Origin: Clostridia bacterium
GTDB taxonomy: Bacteria; Bacillota; Clostridia; HGM11327
Length of the DNA: 26,780 nucleotides
Direction: 5' to 3'
Assembly (NCBI GenBank): GCA_017935525.1
Contig: JAGBHJ010000027.1
Coordinates: forward strand, 1 to 26,780
The notes below the pieces were generated by a model. That model ran no database searches. It had not been told where the DNA came from and saw only the letters and a program-made list of their open reading frames with translations. Made by a program: the position numbers and the translations under genes. Numbering within the stretch: position 1 is the stretch's first letter; each line of letters starts with the position of its first letter. This document shows positions 16,199 through 23,360 of the stretch, one piece after another.

Positions 16199-17386
16199 TC
16201 AATGATTATATGTGTCCGCATTCTCTATAAGGTCTGCTATACATCCAGAACAAAGCGGTACATCTTCTCTTACCCCAGCAGTATTTGCTCCTGAGCCAAA
16301 AATACAACTAGCATAATAATAACTTCCTTCACTAGGATGATCTTGCAGTCCATACAGTTCCAAAATAGCGCGCACAAATATCATCGTTTCATGATCAGTT
16401 TCAGTCTTAAAATCCTTGATAAGAACAAGATCTCTATCCGTCCTTACAAGATTAAAAATTCCTGCAGCGCTTGTACTATCCACATGAGTCGTATTAAGAG
16501 CACGACACATTTCGTGTCCTGTAAATACCGCCCTCACCTTACCTGACGTAGCCGTTAATCTGTAGAAATTATTGTACAAATTTGTGTGGTGATACGTCTT
16601 CAATGTTTGTGCCGTTGAATCTTCGCAAGTGCCGCAAGCACACAGCGATGATACAGTAGATTTTCCTGCACAAGAAGTTGTCGGATTTGCGTGCAAACTA
16701 ACCGTATCAAATGATGAGCCTGCAACAACCTCAATGTTTGCCGCAAGCAGCATTCTCAATTTCAGCATATCCAAGCAATGGTCAATTCTGTTAGTAGCCG
16801 CTGTCGAACCATACCGTGTAACATAATACGAATCCTTATCAACATCCAAACTTACAGTATAAGTTATTTTTCTCATGTCCCAAAGGTCGTAATCATATCC
16901 ATCCTGTCTGTATCCTATTGCCTTCAACTGTGCACCAGCAGACATCGATGATGCACCCGTTACTGTACCCAACACATAGGATGGTGCACAATTCGGTATA
17001 ATTCTGTATCCACCGTTGTAACTGCCAAATGTCCAAATTTGACCGGATGAACCCGATGTCAAAGGTTCCAAAACCACACTTGCACCAAGTGCTGAACTAT
17101 TGTTTTTTACTGTTAAATACTGATTACTTGTTCCGTACTGAATCAAGTATCCACTTCCACTACTCGTAACAGTCCACTTTTGAGAACTGTACGGATCAAG
17201 TGCCTCAACTGTAGCCGCTGAACCTATTGTGTTTGACACAGCATCCACAAATAACGCCGTACCTAAATTCTTAATATAATACGTGCCGCTCATGTCAGCA
17301 GCTTCTGCAACCATTGTCGGCGGTGTTGAAAATACAATCACCGCTAACATCATAAACGTTAAAAATGAGAAAAAGACTTTTTTCAT
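16199..17386 (-). CDS. Secreted ricin B-type lectin protein with degenerate metzincin-like domain
   Basis: The 395-residue protein has a Sec signal peptide (MKKVFFSFLTFMMLAVIVFS, cleavage probably after AEA at about 29). Next comes a RICIN-type beta-trefoil region (about 35-175) with QKW at 69-71, QIW at 116-118 and a third, weaker YDLW. The C-terminal half resembles clostridial secreted zinc metalloproteases. It has a VFTGHEMC segment, paired Cys (LCACGTC), an LELYGLQDH segment, CIFGSGANTAGV and the terminal PLCSGCIADLIEN block. In active relatives the zinc site is HExxHxxGxxDH. Here the aligned stretch (339-350) reads RAILELYGLQDH, keeping G, D and the last H but losing both His and the catalytic Glu. 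It may be a non-catalytic carbohydrate- or protein-binding factor. ATG 17386 has AAGGAG about 7 nt upstream. Consensus promoter and long leader lie upstream. Confidence 0.75.
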   Translation of the reverse strand: MKKVFFSFLTFMMLAVIVFSTPPTMVAEAADMSGTYYIKNLGTALFVDAVSNTIGSAATVEALDPYSSQKWTVTSSGSGYLIQYGTSNQYLTVKNNSSALGASVVLEPLTSGSSGQIWTFGSYNGGYRIIPNCAPSYVLGTVTGASSMSAGAQLKAIGYRQDGYDYDLWDMRKITYTVSLDVDKDSYYVTRYGSTAATNRIDHCLDMLKLRMLLAANIEVVAGSSFDTVSLHANPTTSCAGKSTVSSLCACGTCEDSTAQTLKTYHHTNLYNNFYRLTATSGKVRAVFTGHEMCRALNTTHVDSTSAAGIFNLVRTDRDLVLIKDFKTETDHETMIFVRAILELYGLQDHPSEGSYYYASCIFGSGANTAGVREDVPLCSGCIADLIENADTYNH

Positions 17387-17414
17387 CCAATCTCTCCTTT
17401 CGAGTATTTATTCT

Positions 17415-17483
17415 ATTTTGCCGTGATCAGCAACATCCTGTTGCTTCGATATTTTCATATTGCTTTACCGATTATGGCAAAGC
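17415..17483 (-). other. Alternative hairpins just upstream of the ricin/metzincin-like gene
   Basis: GGCAAAGC (17476-17483, plus strand) pairs with GCTTTACC (17462-17469, 8 bp with one G-U, 6-nt loop). It can instead pair through GATTATGGCAAA with TTTGCCGTGATC near 17418-17429. AGCAAC/GTTGCT (17429-17445) forms a further 6-bp hairpin inside. The two pairings exclude each other. This is direct base-pairing logic; a regulatory role is inference. Confidence 0.4.
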
Positions 17484-17486
17484 CGC

Positions 17487-17507
17487 CTAATTCACTTTCG
17501 GTTCCAT
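17487..17507 (-). CDS. Possible leader peptide MEPKVN
   Basis: A 6-codon ORF (ATG GAA CCG AAA GTG AAT TAG) has a perfect AGGAGG (17522-17517) 9 nt upstream. It lies in the long leader about 100 nt before the ricin/metzincin-like gene, between a terminator-like hairpin and a pair of alternative stems. Such a strong ribosome site in a leader suggests that it is translated and may couple translation to the downstream structure. The peptide has no repeated amino acid that would suggest classical amino-acid attenuation. It could also be chance. Confidence 0.4.
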   Translation of the reverse strand: MEPKVN

Positions 17508-17534
17508 CAGTTTTGTCCTCCTGTTTCTGCGGTC

Positions 17535-17578
17535 AAAAAAAACGCACAGCGATACCGTGTAAAACACTCGCCCGTGCG
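17535..17578 (-). terminator. Terminator-like hairpin inside the leader (possible attenuator)
   Basis: On the minus strand CGCAC, GCGA and GTGT pair in turn with ACAC, TCGC and GTGCG (plus-strand arms 17564-17578 and 17543-17560), and TTTTTTTT follows directly. It sits 70 nt after the predicted transcript start and 150 nt before the gene. An upstream segment CTTGCCCG (17630-17623) can pair over 8 bp with CGGGCGAG (17574-17567), which is part of this stem, giving a rival antiterminator-like fold. Confidence 0.65.
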
Positions 17579-17654
17579 CGTTAACCTCTTTTTCAGCAAA
17601 TATTTCTTTGTTTTTAGTTTGCCGGGCAAGTTCCCCTCTAATCTTTTCGTTTAT

Positions 17655-17683
17655 ATTATAACAGATAATCCCATTGTTGTCAA
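17655..17683 (-). promoter_or_regulatory. Consensus promoter of the ricin/metzincin-like gene
   Basis: TTGACA (17683-17678), 17 nt, TATAAT (17660-17655) on the minus strand. The start would be near 17648, giving a leader of about 260 nt. Confidence 0.9.
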
Positions 17684-17738
17684 TAGGATTTATTAAAAAT
17701 TTCCCGAATTATTTTTATATAAAGACAGTATAAATCAA

Positions 17739-17771
17739 AAAGAGACCTTTTGATTAGCAAAGGGTCTCTTT
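17739..17771 (-). terminator. Terminator after the OPA-type transporter gene
   Basis: AAAGAGACC / GGTCTCTTT with extra TTTG/CAAA pairs and a short loop forms a strong stem, followed on the minus strand by TTTTTGA. It begins just after the transporter stop and ends the scpAB-nfnAB transcript. Confidence 0.9.
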
Positions 17772-17775
17772 ATCT

Positions 17776-19002
17776 TTATTCATCTCTCAACAGCTTGGAG
17801 CGCTTTATAGAATACAGCGTCAGCACAAAGCCTATCACAGCCACCGCACCCCATATAATTATCGTAGTGTTCCAGCCCGCCTTTTCGCTCACCAGCGCTA
17901 TGCCGTATGAAGAAAGGGCACTGCCCACGTATGTACACGCATTGATAATTCCCGAAAAGAACGACACGTTGCCATACTTTACAAACCTTATGGGTATATT
18001 GCATATCAGCATCAGGTTTATGCCGTGAGCACACGCCGTCATGGTGGACATAAGCACAACGGATATCAGCATCTGGCTCTTGTGCAGGAAAAGCAATCCC
18101 ACCGCACACACGATGCTCACTATCCACAGCACTATGGTGGTGGACACCTCGGAGCTGCACTTGCCTCTGAGCCACTGTGTCACCCATACGCTAATAATTG
18201 CGAATATGGGCAATATTCCCGACGTCAGTATGGACGATGACGTTGAAAGCTTAAACGTGTCCGTAATGTACGTAGGCAACCACGTGGTAATACCGTCCCT
18301 CAGTATTCCCTGCATAACGATTATTATCATCAGCGGGATGACCCCCAGCTCCAGTATAAGTCGCAGAGCGCCCGACTTTTTGCCGCTATCCTGCTTTACC
18401 TCTGCGGGCTTATTGGCAACCTTTTCGTTAGCCAGACCTCTGGTACCGTAAAGCCACAGCGCCGTAGCAATCAACGCCCATGTACCGCATACAAAGAACG
18501 TCAGTCTCCATCCGGAGATCTCTATACACAGCGGAGCCACCAGTATGTATATCAATACCGTGGCAATGGACGACGCCGTAATTACCATTGCGTTTGCCTT
18601 GCCGTGTTGCTCGGAATTCAGCGTCTGCGTCATAAACTTTACCAGCGGCGGCCACAAAAACGCCTGTGCAAAGCCGTTCAACGCCCAGATACATACCGTC
18701 ACGTACATATCGCTGCAAAGTCCTACCGCAAAATTGCATATACCCGTCGCCACCATACCAATAGCAATAAGGTATTTCGGCACCACCTTGTCGCCAATGT
18801 ATCCACTGACCACCTGGCCCAAGCCGTAGGTGATAAACGCCAACGTTACCGCCATGCCTGCAAACGTTCTGCCAACACCCTCGCTTGCCTCTATCTCGCT
18901 CAATACCGCGGCATAGTTATAGCGGGTCATGTAGCTGGTAAAATAAACCATGCAGCACAGCGCGGCTATCTTTACCCAAGATATTTTTCTCTGCTCACTC
19001 AT
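17776..19002 (-). CDS. Major facilitator transporter, organophosphate:phosphate antiporter (GlpT/UhpT-like) family
   Basis: This 408-residue membrane protein has about 12 predicted hydrophobic helices in two halves with a hydrophilic loop near residues 195-215 (GTRGLANEKVANKPAEVKQD). The first helix region, with SYMTRYNYAAVLSEI, and the loop YGLGQVVSGYIGDKVVPKYL resemble the OPA family signature (R/K-rich loop between helices 2 and 3). Family members exchange phosphate for glycerol-3-phosphate, hexose phosphates or phosphoglycerate; the substrate here cannot be read. ATG 19002 begins 2 nt after the nfnB stop, with only a weak ribosome site, so it is probably translationally coupled. Linkage to nfnAB gives no clear functional hint. 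Family confidence is good, substrate unknown. Confidence 0.82.
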   Translation of the reverse strand: MSEQRKISWVKIAALCCMVYFTSYMTRYNYAAVLSEIEASEGVGRTFAGMAVTLAFITYGLGQVVSGYIGDKVVPKYLIAIGMVATGICNFAVGLCSDMYVTVCIWALNGFAQAFLWPPLVKFMTQTLNSEQHGKANAMVITASSIATVLIYILVAPLCIEISGWRLTFFVCGTWALIATALWLYGTRGLANEKVANKPAEVKQDSGKKSGALRLILELGVIPLMIIIVMQGILRDGITTWLPTYITDTFKLSTSSSILTSGILPIFAIISVWVTQWLRGKCSSEVSTTIVLWIVSIVCAVGLLFLHKSQMLISVVLMSTMTACAHGINLMLICNIPIRFVKYGNVSFFSGIINACTYVGSALSSYGIALVSEKAGWNTTIIIWGAVAVIGFVLTLYSIKRSKLLRDE

Positions 19003-19003
19003 G

Positions 19004-20386
19004 TCACTTGCTCAATTTCTCATCTATTGCCGCAGCGGCAGTCTTTCCCGCACCCATTGCAAGGATAACCGTTGCAGCGCCCGTTACTGCGTCACCGCCT
19101 GCGTAAACGTTTTCCACCGTGGTCAAGCCCTTTTCGTCCGCAATAATGCAGCCCTTGGGGTTTGTCTCCAAGCCCTGGGTGGTTGACTTTATCAACGGAT
19201 TGGGGGATGTGCCAAGGGACATTATTACGCAGTCAACCTCAAGCTCAAACTCGGAGTCGGGCTTTACAACGGGCTTTCTTCTGCCGGAAGCATCGGGCTC
19301 ACCCAGCTCCATCTCAACGCACTTCATAGCGCGCACAGCACCCTTGTCGTCACCGAATATCTCCACGGGGTTTGTCAAAAGCTTAAAGATGATGCCTTCC
19401 TCCTCTGCGTGCTCAACCTCCTCACGTCTTGCGGGAAGCTCCTCCATGCCTCGTCTGTAAACTATGTACACCTCTGCACCCAGACGCTTTGCGCATCTTG
19501 CCGCATCCATGGCAACGTTACCGCCGCCCACAACAGCCACCTTTTTGGGGTGCTGAACGGGTGTTGAGCCGTTGTCCTTATACGCCTTCATAAGGTTTAT
19601 TCTGGTGAGGAACTCGTTTGCGGAATAAACTCCCTTGTAATTCTCACCGGGGATGTTCATAAACATGGGCAGACCAGCGCCGGAGCCGATAAATACAGCC
19701 TCAAAGCCGTACTCCGTCTTAAGCTCCTCAATGGAAATTGTCTTGCCTATAACAACGTTTGTCTGTATATCAACGCCAAGAGCCTTTAAGCCCTCGATTT
19801 CCTTCTTAACGATAGCCTTGGGCAGACGGAACTCGGGAATACCGTACACAAGCACGCCGCCCGCTGTGTGGAGCGCCTCAAACACGGTAACCTTGTAGCC
19901 CTTCTTTGCCAGGTCGCCTGCGCAAGCAAGTCCCGCAGGACCTGAGCCTACCACCGCAACCCTGTGGCCGTTGGACTCGGGGATCTTTATCTCCGCCGTG
20001 GAGTTTGCATTGTGTCAGTCAGCCACAAATCTTTCCAGTCTTCCGATGGCAACGGGCTCGCCCTTGATGCCTCTTACGCACTTGCTTTCGCACTGTGTTT
20101 CCTGAGGGCAAACTCTGCCGCATACTGCGGGCAAAGAGCTGGACTTGGAGATTATCTCGTACGCGCCCTCAAAATCACCCTGAGCAACCCTTGCAATAAA
20201 GTCGGGGATATATATGTTTACAGGGCAACCGCCAACACAGGGCTTGTTTTTACAGTTAAGGCATCTCTTTGCCTCGTCTATTGCCTGCTCCTCCGTGTAG
20301 CCCAAAGCCACCTCGGAAAAATTCTTATTTCTTATATCGGGTGCCTGGGACGGCATCTCATTCTTCTTTAATGACATATTTGCCAT
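19004..20386 (-). pseudogene. nfnB: NfnB/GltA-like flavoprotein subunit, interrupted by an in-frame TGA
   Basis: This is the larger subunit of NADH-dependent reduced ferredoxin:NADP oxidoreductase (NfnAB), which transfers electrons by flavin-based bifurcation; it resembles the glutamate synthase small subunit. The N-terminus has the two-cluster ferredoxin-like Cys pattern (CLNCKNKPCVGGCP and CGRVCPQETQCESKC). Then come the FAD site VAVVGSGPAGLACAGDLA and the NADPH site VAVVGGGNVAMDAARCAKRLG, with a GMEELPARREEV region between. The frame is broken at codon 124 by TGA (20017-20015) in the stretch FVAD-TGA-HNANSTAEI, where family members usually have Trp. The same frame runs cleanly on both sides, 461 codons in all. 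GGAGGT lies 8 nt before ATG 20386. If really terminated, the FAD and NADPH domains are lost; a G-to-A change or base-call error is the simplest cause. Confidence 0.9.
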
Positions 20387-20387
20387 A

Positions 20388-21230
20388 TCACTTTACCTCC
20401 GCCTTAAACAGATTGCAAGCATCCTCATAAGCATGCCTCTCGTAATCCTTGTACATAGCGCCTCTTGCCATAGCCTCGTCAAAATCAACCTCGTGGCCGT
20501 CAAACTCGGGGCCGTCAACGCAAGCAAACTTTGTCTTGCCGCCGACAGTAAGTCTACAGCCGCCGCACATACCCGTACCGTCGATCATAATGGGATTCAT
20601 AGAAACCACAGTCTTGATGCCGTACTCCTTTGTCAGCTTGCACACAAACTTCATCATTATCAACGGACCGATGGTGATTACCTCGTCGTACTGCTCGCCG
20701 CTTTCGATAAGCTTTTTAAGGGCATCTGTAACAAGGCCCTTTTCGCCACAGCTGCCGTCGTCGGACATAAGCACAAACTTGGAGCTTGCCGCCTTGAATT
20801 CATCCTCCAGTATCACCAGATCCTTATTTCTGAATCCTACGATGGAGTGTACCTCCGTGCCCTGCTCAAAGAACTTCTTTGCCACGGGGTACGCAATGGC
20901 GCAACCAACGCCGCCGCCAACCACAGCAACCTTCTTTTTGCCCTCTGTCACAGTTGCCTTGCCAAGGGGTCCGACAAAGTCGCATATCTCGTCACCCTCG
21001 TTAAGGTGGTTCAGCTTTTCCGTTGTGGCACCAACTATCTGAAAAATGATAGTGACCGTGCCCTCTTCTCTGTTGTAATCCGCAATAGTCAGCGGAATTC
21101 TCTCTCCGTCTTCATCAACCCTCAATATGATAAACTGTCCCGGCTGTGCTTTTTTTGCCACCAGCGGTGCGGACACCTCCATCAAAGTAACCGTAGGGTT
21201 AAGCTCTTTCTTTCTTATTATTCTATACAT
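20388..21230 (-). CDS. nfnA: NfnA-type ferredoxin:NADP+ oxidoreductase subunit (FAD, 2Fe-2S)
   Basis: The smaller NfnAB subunit carries FAD, an NAD(H) site and a [2Fe-2S] cluster and resembles PyrK and SudB. Seen here are the FAD-binding barrel (PGQFIILRVDEDGERIPLTIAD), the pyridine-nucleotide domain (VAVVGGGVGCAIAYPVAKKF) and the Cys cluster near the C-terminus (GTGMCGGCRLTVGGKTKFACVDG). The last includes the conserved D-G-P-E-F-D-G-H-E-V-D-F end. ATG 21230 is chosen because GGGAGGAG sits 6 nt upstream and family members start MYRIIRKKEL; a longer in-frame start at 21260 has no such site. The stop is separated from the nfnB ATG by 1 nt. With nfnB it would link NADH, NADPH and ferredoxin pools in an anaerobe. 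Confidence 0.92.
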   Translation of the reverse strand: MYRIIRKKELNPTVTLMEVSAPLVAKKAQPGQFIILRVDEDGERIPLTIADYNREEGTVTIIFQIVGATTEKLNHLNEGDEICDFVGPLGKATVTEGKKKVAVVGGGVGCAIAYPVAKKFFEQGTEVHSIVGFRNKDLVILEDEFKAASSKFVLMSDDGSCGEKGLVTDALKKLIESGEQYDEVITIGPLIMMKFVCKLTKEYGIKTVVSMNPIMIDGTGMCGGCRLTVGGKTKFACVDGPEFDGHEVDFDEAMARGAMYKDYERHAYEDACNLFKAEVK

Positions 21231-21275
21231 TTTATACTCCTCCCGGGGATCTCCCGTCATAATAGTATTATCGTC

Positions 21276-21809
21276 TTATAATTCTTCCTCTTGTTCCTCG
21301 TCAACCTCAACCTGAGGCAGCTCCTCCAAGGACGAAATTCCAAAGGTCCTCAAAAATTTTGGCGTTGTGACGTACAAAAACGGCTTTCCGGGTACGTCCT
21401 TCTTGCCCGCCTGCTCTATCAAACCGTATTCCAACAGTTTTTTTACGGAATAGTCACACTTGACGCCTCGTATATACTCTATCTCCGCCCTTGTAATGGG
21501 TTGCTTGTATGCTATTACCGCCACAGTTTCCACCAAGGATGTGGGCAACTGCTTTTTCTTATCCACTCCCAAGTATTTTTCCACCCATGGGGCGTTGTCC
21601 TTATGTGTCACCAGCTGATAGTTGCCGTCCAGCTCCACTATTCTCAATCCGCGGCCGCACTCCTCATACTCTCTTACTGCTTGGGTCATTATCCCTGCCG
21701 CCTCGTCCCTTGTGATCTCAAAGAGCTGTGCAATATCCTTCAACGGCACGGGCTCCCCCGCCATAAAAAGTATGGATTCAATTATTCCGATCTGCTCGCG
21801 TTGCTCCAT
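21276..21809 (-). CDS. scpB: Segregation and condensation protein B
   Basis: ScpB is the winged-helix kleisin partner of ScpA that joins SMC in chromosome condensation. The 177-residue protein shows the first winged helix (IESILFMAGEPVPLKDIAQLFEI). It also has the family block LPTSLVETVAVIAYKQPITRAEIEYIRGV, the KPFLYVTTPKFLRTFGISSLEELP end and an acidic tail (EVDEEQEEEL). The ATG at 21809 lies inside the end of scpA (28-nt overlap), with GAGGTGA just upstream, a classic scpA-scpB arrangement. It is complete. Confidence 0.96.
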   Translation of the reverse strand: MEQREQIGIIESILFMAGEPVPLKDIAQLFEITRDEAAGIMTQAVREYEECGRGLRIVELDGNYQLVTHKDNAPWVEKYLGVDKKKQLPTSLVETVAVIAYKQPITRAEIEYIRGVKCDYSVKKLLEYGLIEQAGKKDVPGKPFLYVTTPKFLRTFGISSLEELPQVEVDEEQEEEL

Positions 21810-22519
21810 AAGTCACCTCTCAGCACCGTAATGGGGGCGTAGGTTGCCTCCTGATGCACTGCAATAATGTTTTCCTTTAACAGCTCCAGCATTCCGATAA
21901 ACAGCGTCACTATCTCCTGCTTGGTGCTGTAATTTTCAAATATCTGCTCAAACAATACGTTTGCGCTGTCCACAAGTCTGTATTTGATGTAATCCATGGC
22001 CTGATTGATGGTCATGGGGTCCCTTTTCATCTTGATGGTATTGTCCTCCGGCACCAAAAACGGCTTTTGCGTCAATATTTTGCCAAAGGCTCTTGCAAGA
22101 TCCACCGTGCCCACGGACTTAAACTCCATTTCCGACACGTCGATCTCATATTCCTCGGGCAGTTTGGAGTATATTCCGCTGAATTCTCCCTCTCTCTTTT
22201 GGAGCAAAAACGCAGCTTCCTTTATCATCTTATACTCAATAAGGCGCCTTCTCAGCTCCTCCTCGGGGTCCTCTTCGTCGGAATCCTCGGCAGGCTTTGG
22301 CAGCATACTCTTTGACTTTATAAACAGGAGCATTGACGCCATCACAATAAACTCCGACGTTACCTCAATGTCCATCTCCTTCATTTTGGCAATATGCTCC
22401 ATGTACTGGTCCGTTATAAGGGATATGGAAACGTCCTCTATCCTCACCTTTTGCTTGGATATCAACCCCAGCAAAACGTCCAACGGACCTTGAAAGGTCT
22501 CTATATCTATTTCGTACAT
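21782..22519 (-). CDS. scpA: Segregation and condensation protein A (kleisin)
   Basis: ScpA bridges the SMC dimer heads with ScpB. The 245-residue protein begins YEIDIETFQGPLDVLLGLI, the standard kleisin N-terminus. It continues with EFIVMASMLLFIKSKSMLP, an acidic linker (EDSDEEDPEEE) and the C-terminal winged helix (EIVTLFIGMLELLKENIIAVHQE). The start codon lies 1 nt after the stop of the S2P-like gene and has only a weak ribosome site, which suggests coupling. It is complete and not unusual. Confidence 0.95.
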   Translation of the reverse strand: MYEIDIETFQGPLDVLLGLISKQKVRIEDVSISLITDQYMEHIAKMKEMDIEVTSEFIVMASMLLFIKSKSMLPKPAEDSDEEDPEEELRRRLIEYKMIKEAAFLLQKREGEFSGIYSKLPEEYEIDVSEMEFKSVGTVDLARAFGKILTQKPFLVPEDNTIKMKRDPMTINQAMDYIKYRLVDSANVLFEQIFENYSTKQEIVTLFIGMLELLKENIIAVHQEATYAPITVLRGDLWSNASRSE

Positions 22520-22520
22520 A

Positions 22521-23216
22521 TTACCAACCCATTGCCGTAAACAGTCCGCCCGTCACCAAGTCAACAAGCCACTCCTGGACAAATATCACCATGCTGTATA
22601 TCGCGCTGGTGGGCACCTCCGCCAAGTAGTACATACCTACACCGGAAACCGCCATCACCACAAATATCCACTTGCCGTTTGCCTCCACCTTCAGCAGAGT
22701 GTTGCCCCTCGCCTTTTGGAAAAACAGCGTCTTTAATATAAGGTAGCCGTCAAACCCCGGCACGGGCACCAGATGGCACACCGCCATTATCATCTGCGTC
22801 CACACCACCAGGTCAAGTGTGTAGAGCAGCACGTCCCAAAAGCCCGCAAGGTCAATATCCAGCAGCAGCATTACCGTAAAAATTACCGCCTCCACCAGCA
22901 CCAGCGCCAGCGCCAGCAGCATATTTGCAATGGAGCCGGAAAGATGGTACAGCACTCTCTTGCTCTTTTTCTCCCCGGATAGCCTTACCTCACTGCTTTT
23001 GCCCCAGCCCATACCTGTCAGCACCGCCACAATGTAGCCCGCAACGGAGAAATACTTAAAAAAGCCCTTCTTCTCCTCCACAAGCAAGCCCATACGCCTT
23101 GCGGCATAGGTGCGGCTGTATTCCCTCACGTACAGTGCCACAAACACCGTGGGAATTATGTACAAAAACGTCAGCAAGCCTCCGTTGCTGATCAACGTGT
23201 AAAAATACTGGGACAT
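22521..23216 (-). CDS. S2P/M50-like membrane protein with altered metal site (REYSR)
   Basis: The 231-residue protein has about five hydrophobic helices and the layout of small site-2-protease-like proteins often found next to scpAB in clostridia. Active members have HExxH in the first helix and an NxxPxxPLDG motif later, supplying the zinc ligands. Here the first site reads VREYSRTYAARRMG (30-43), so both His are Arg while Glu stays. The second reads HLVPVPGFDGYLIL, which keeps the Asp. A catalytic zinc site therefore looks lost. ATG 23216 is chosen for GGAGG about 7 nt upstream; an in-frame start 108 nt earlier would run through the promoter. It leads the S2P-scpA-scpB-nfnA-nfnB-transporter operon. 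It may be a pseudoprotease or scaffold; role unknown. Confidence 0.78.
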   Translation of the reverse strand: MSQYFYTLISNGGLLTFLYIIPTVFVALYVREYSRTYAARRMGLLVEEKKGFFKYFSVAGYIVAVLTGMGWGKSSEVRLSGEKKSKRVLYHLSGSIANMLLALALVLVEAVIFTVMLLLDIDLAGFWDVLLYTLDLVVWTQMIMAVCHLVPVPGFDGYLILKTLFFQKARGNTLLKVEANGKWIFVVMAVSGVGMYYLAEVPTSAIYSMVIFVQEWLVDLVTGGLFTAMGW

Positions 23217-23271
23217 ACTCTCTCCTCCATGGGAAATACCCATATACAAATTATTTATCAGTATAACATAT

Positions 23272-23300
23272 AGTATATCACATTCTCGCAGATTTTTCAA
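23272..23300 (-). promoter_or_regulatory. Sigma-A promoter of the S2P-scpAB-nfnAB operon
   Basis: TTGAAA (23300-23295), 17 nt, TATACT (23277-23272) on the minus strand, about 50 nt before the S2P-like ATG. Confidence 0.75.
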
Positions 23301-23325
23301 TAGCAAATGGCAATTTTTTTGCAAT

Positions 23326-23353
23326 AAAAAAGGAGCTGTTTACACAGCCCCTT
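23326..23353 (-). terminator. Terminator after the subtilase operon
   Basis: On the minus strand AAGGGGCTGT, a short loop and ACAGCTCCTT form the stem (one mismatch), followed by TTTTATT. It lies 8 nt after the stop of the preceding gene and just upstream of the next promoter. Confidence 0.88.
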
Positions 23354-23360
23354 GTGATGA

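Noticed and set aside
16487..16503. VFTGHEMC as a zinc site of the metzincin-like protein
   Set aside because: HEMCR lacks the second His of HExxH and aligns to an upstream non-catalytic segment of the clostridial proteases.
17535..17650. Cyclic-di-GMP (GEMM) riboswitch upstream of the ricin-domain gene
   Set aside because: A GGCAAAC segment is present, but the paired GGGACGCAAAGC-type core and the receptor helix of the consensus are not.
9219..20386. Alternative genetic code (TAG=Tyr, TGA=Trp)
   Set aside because: TGA and TAA end many intact genes here, and TAG appears in frame only once within one gene. Single-gene lesions or base errors are simpler.
20433..21281. 282-codon plus-strand frame opposite nfnA
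   Set aside because: Antisense shadow of a clear gene with Cys cluster and FAD motifs.
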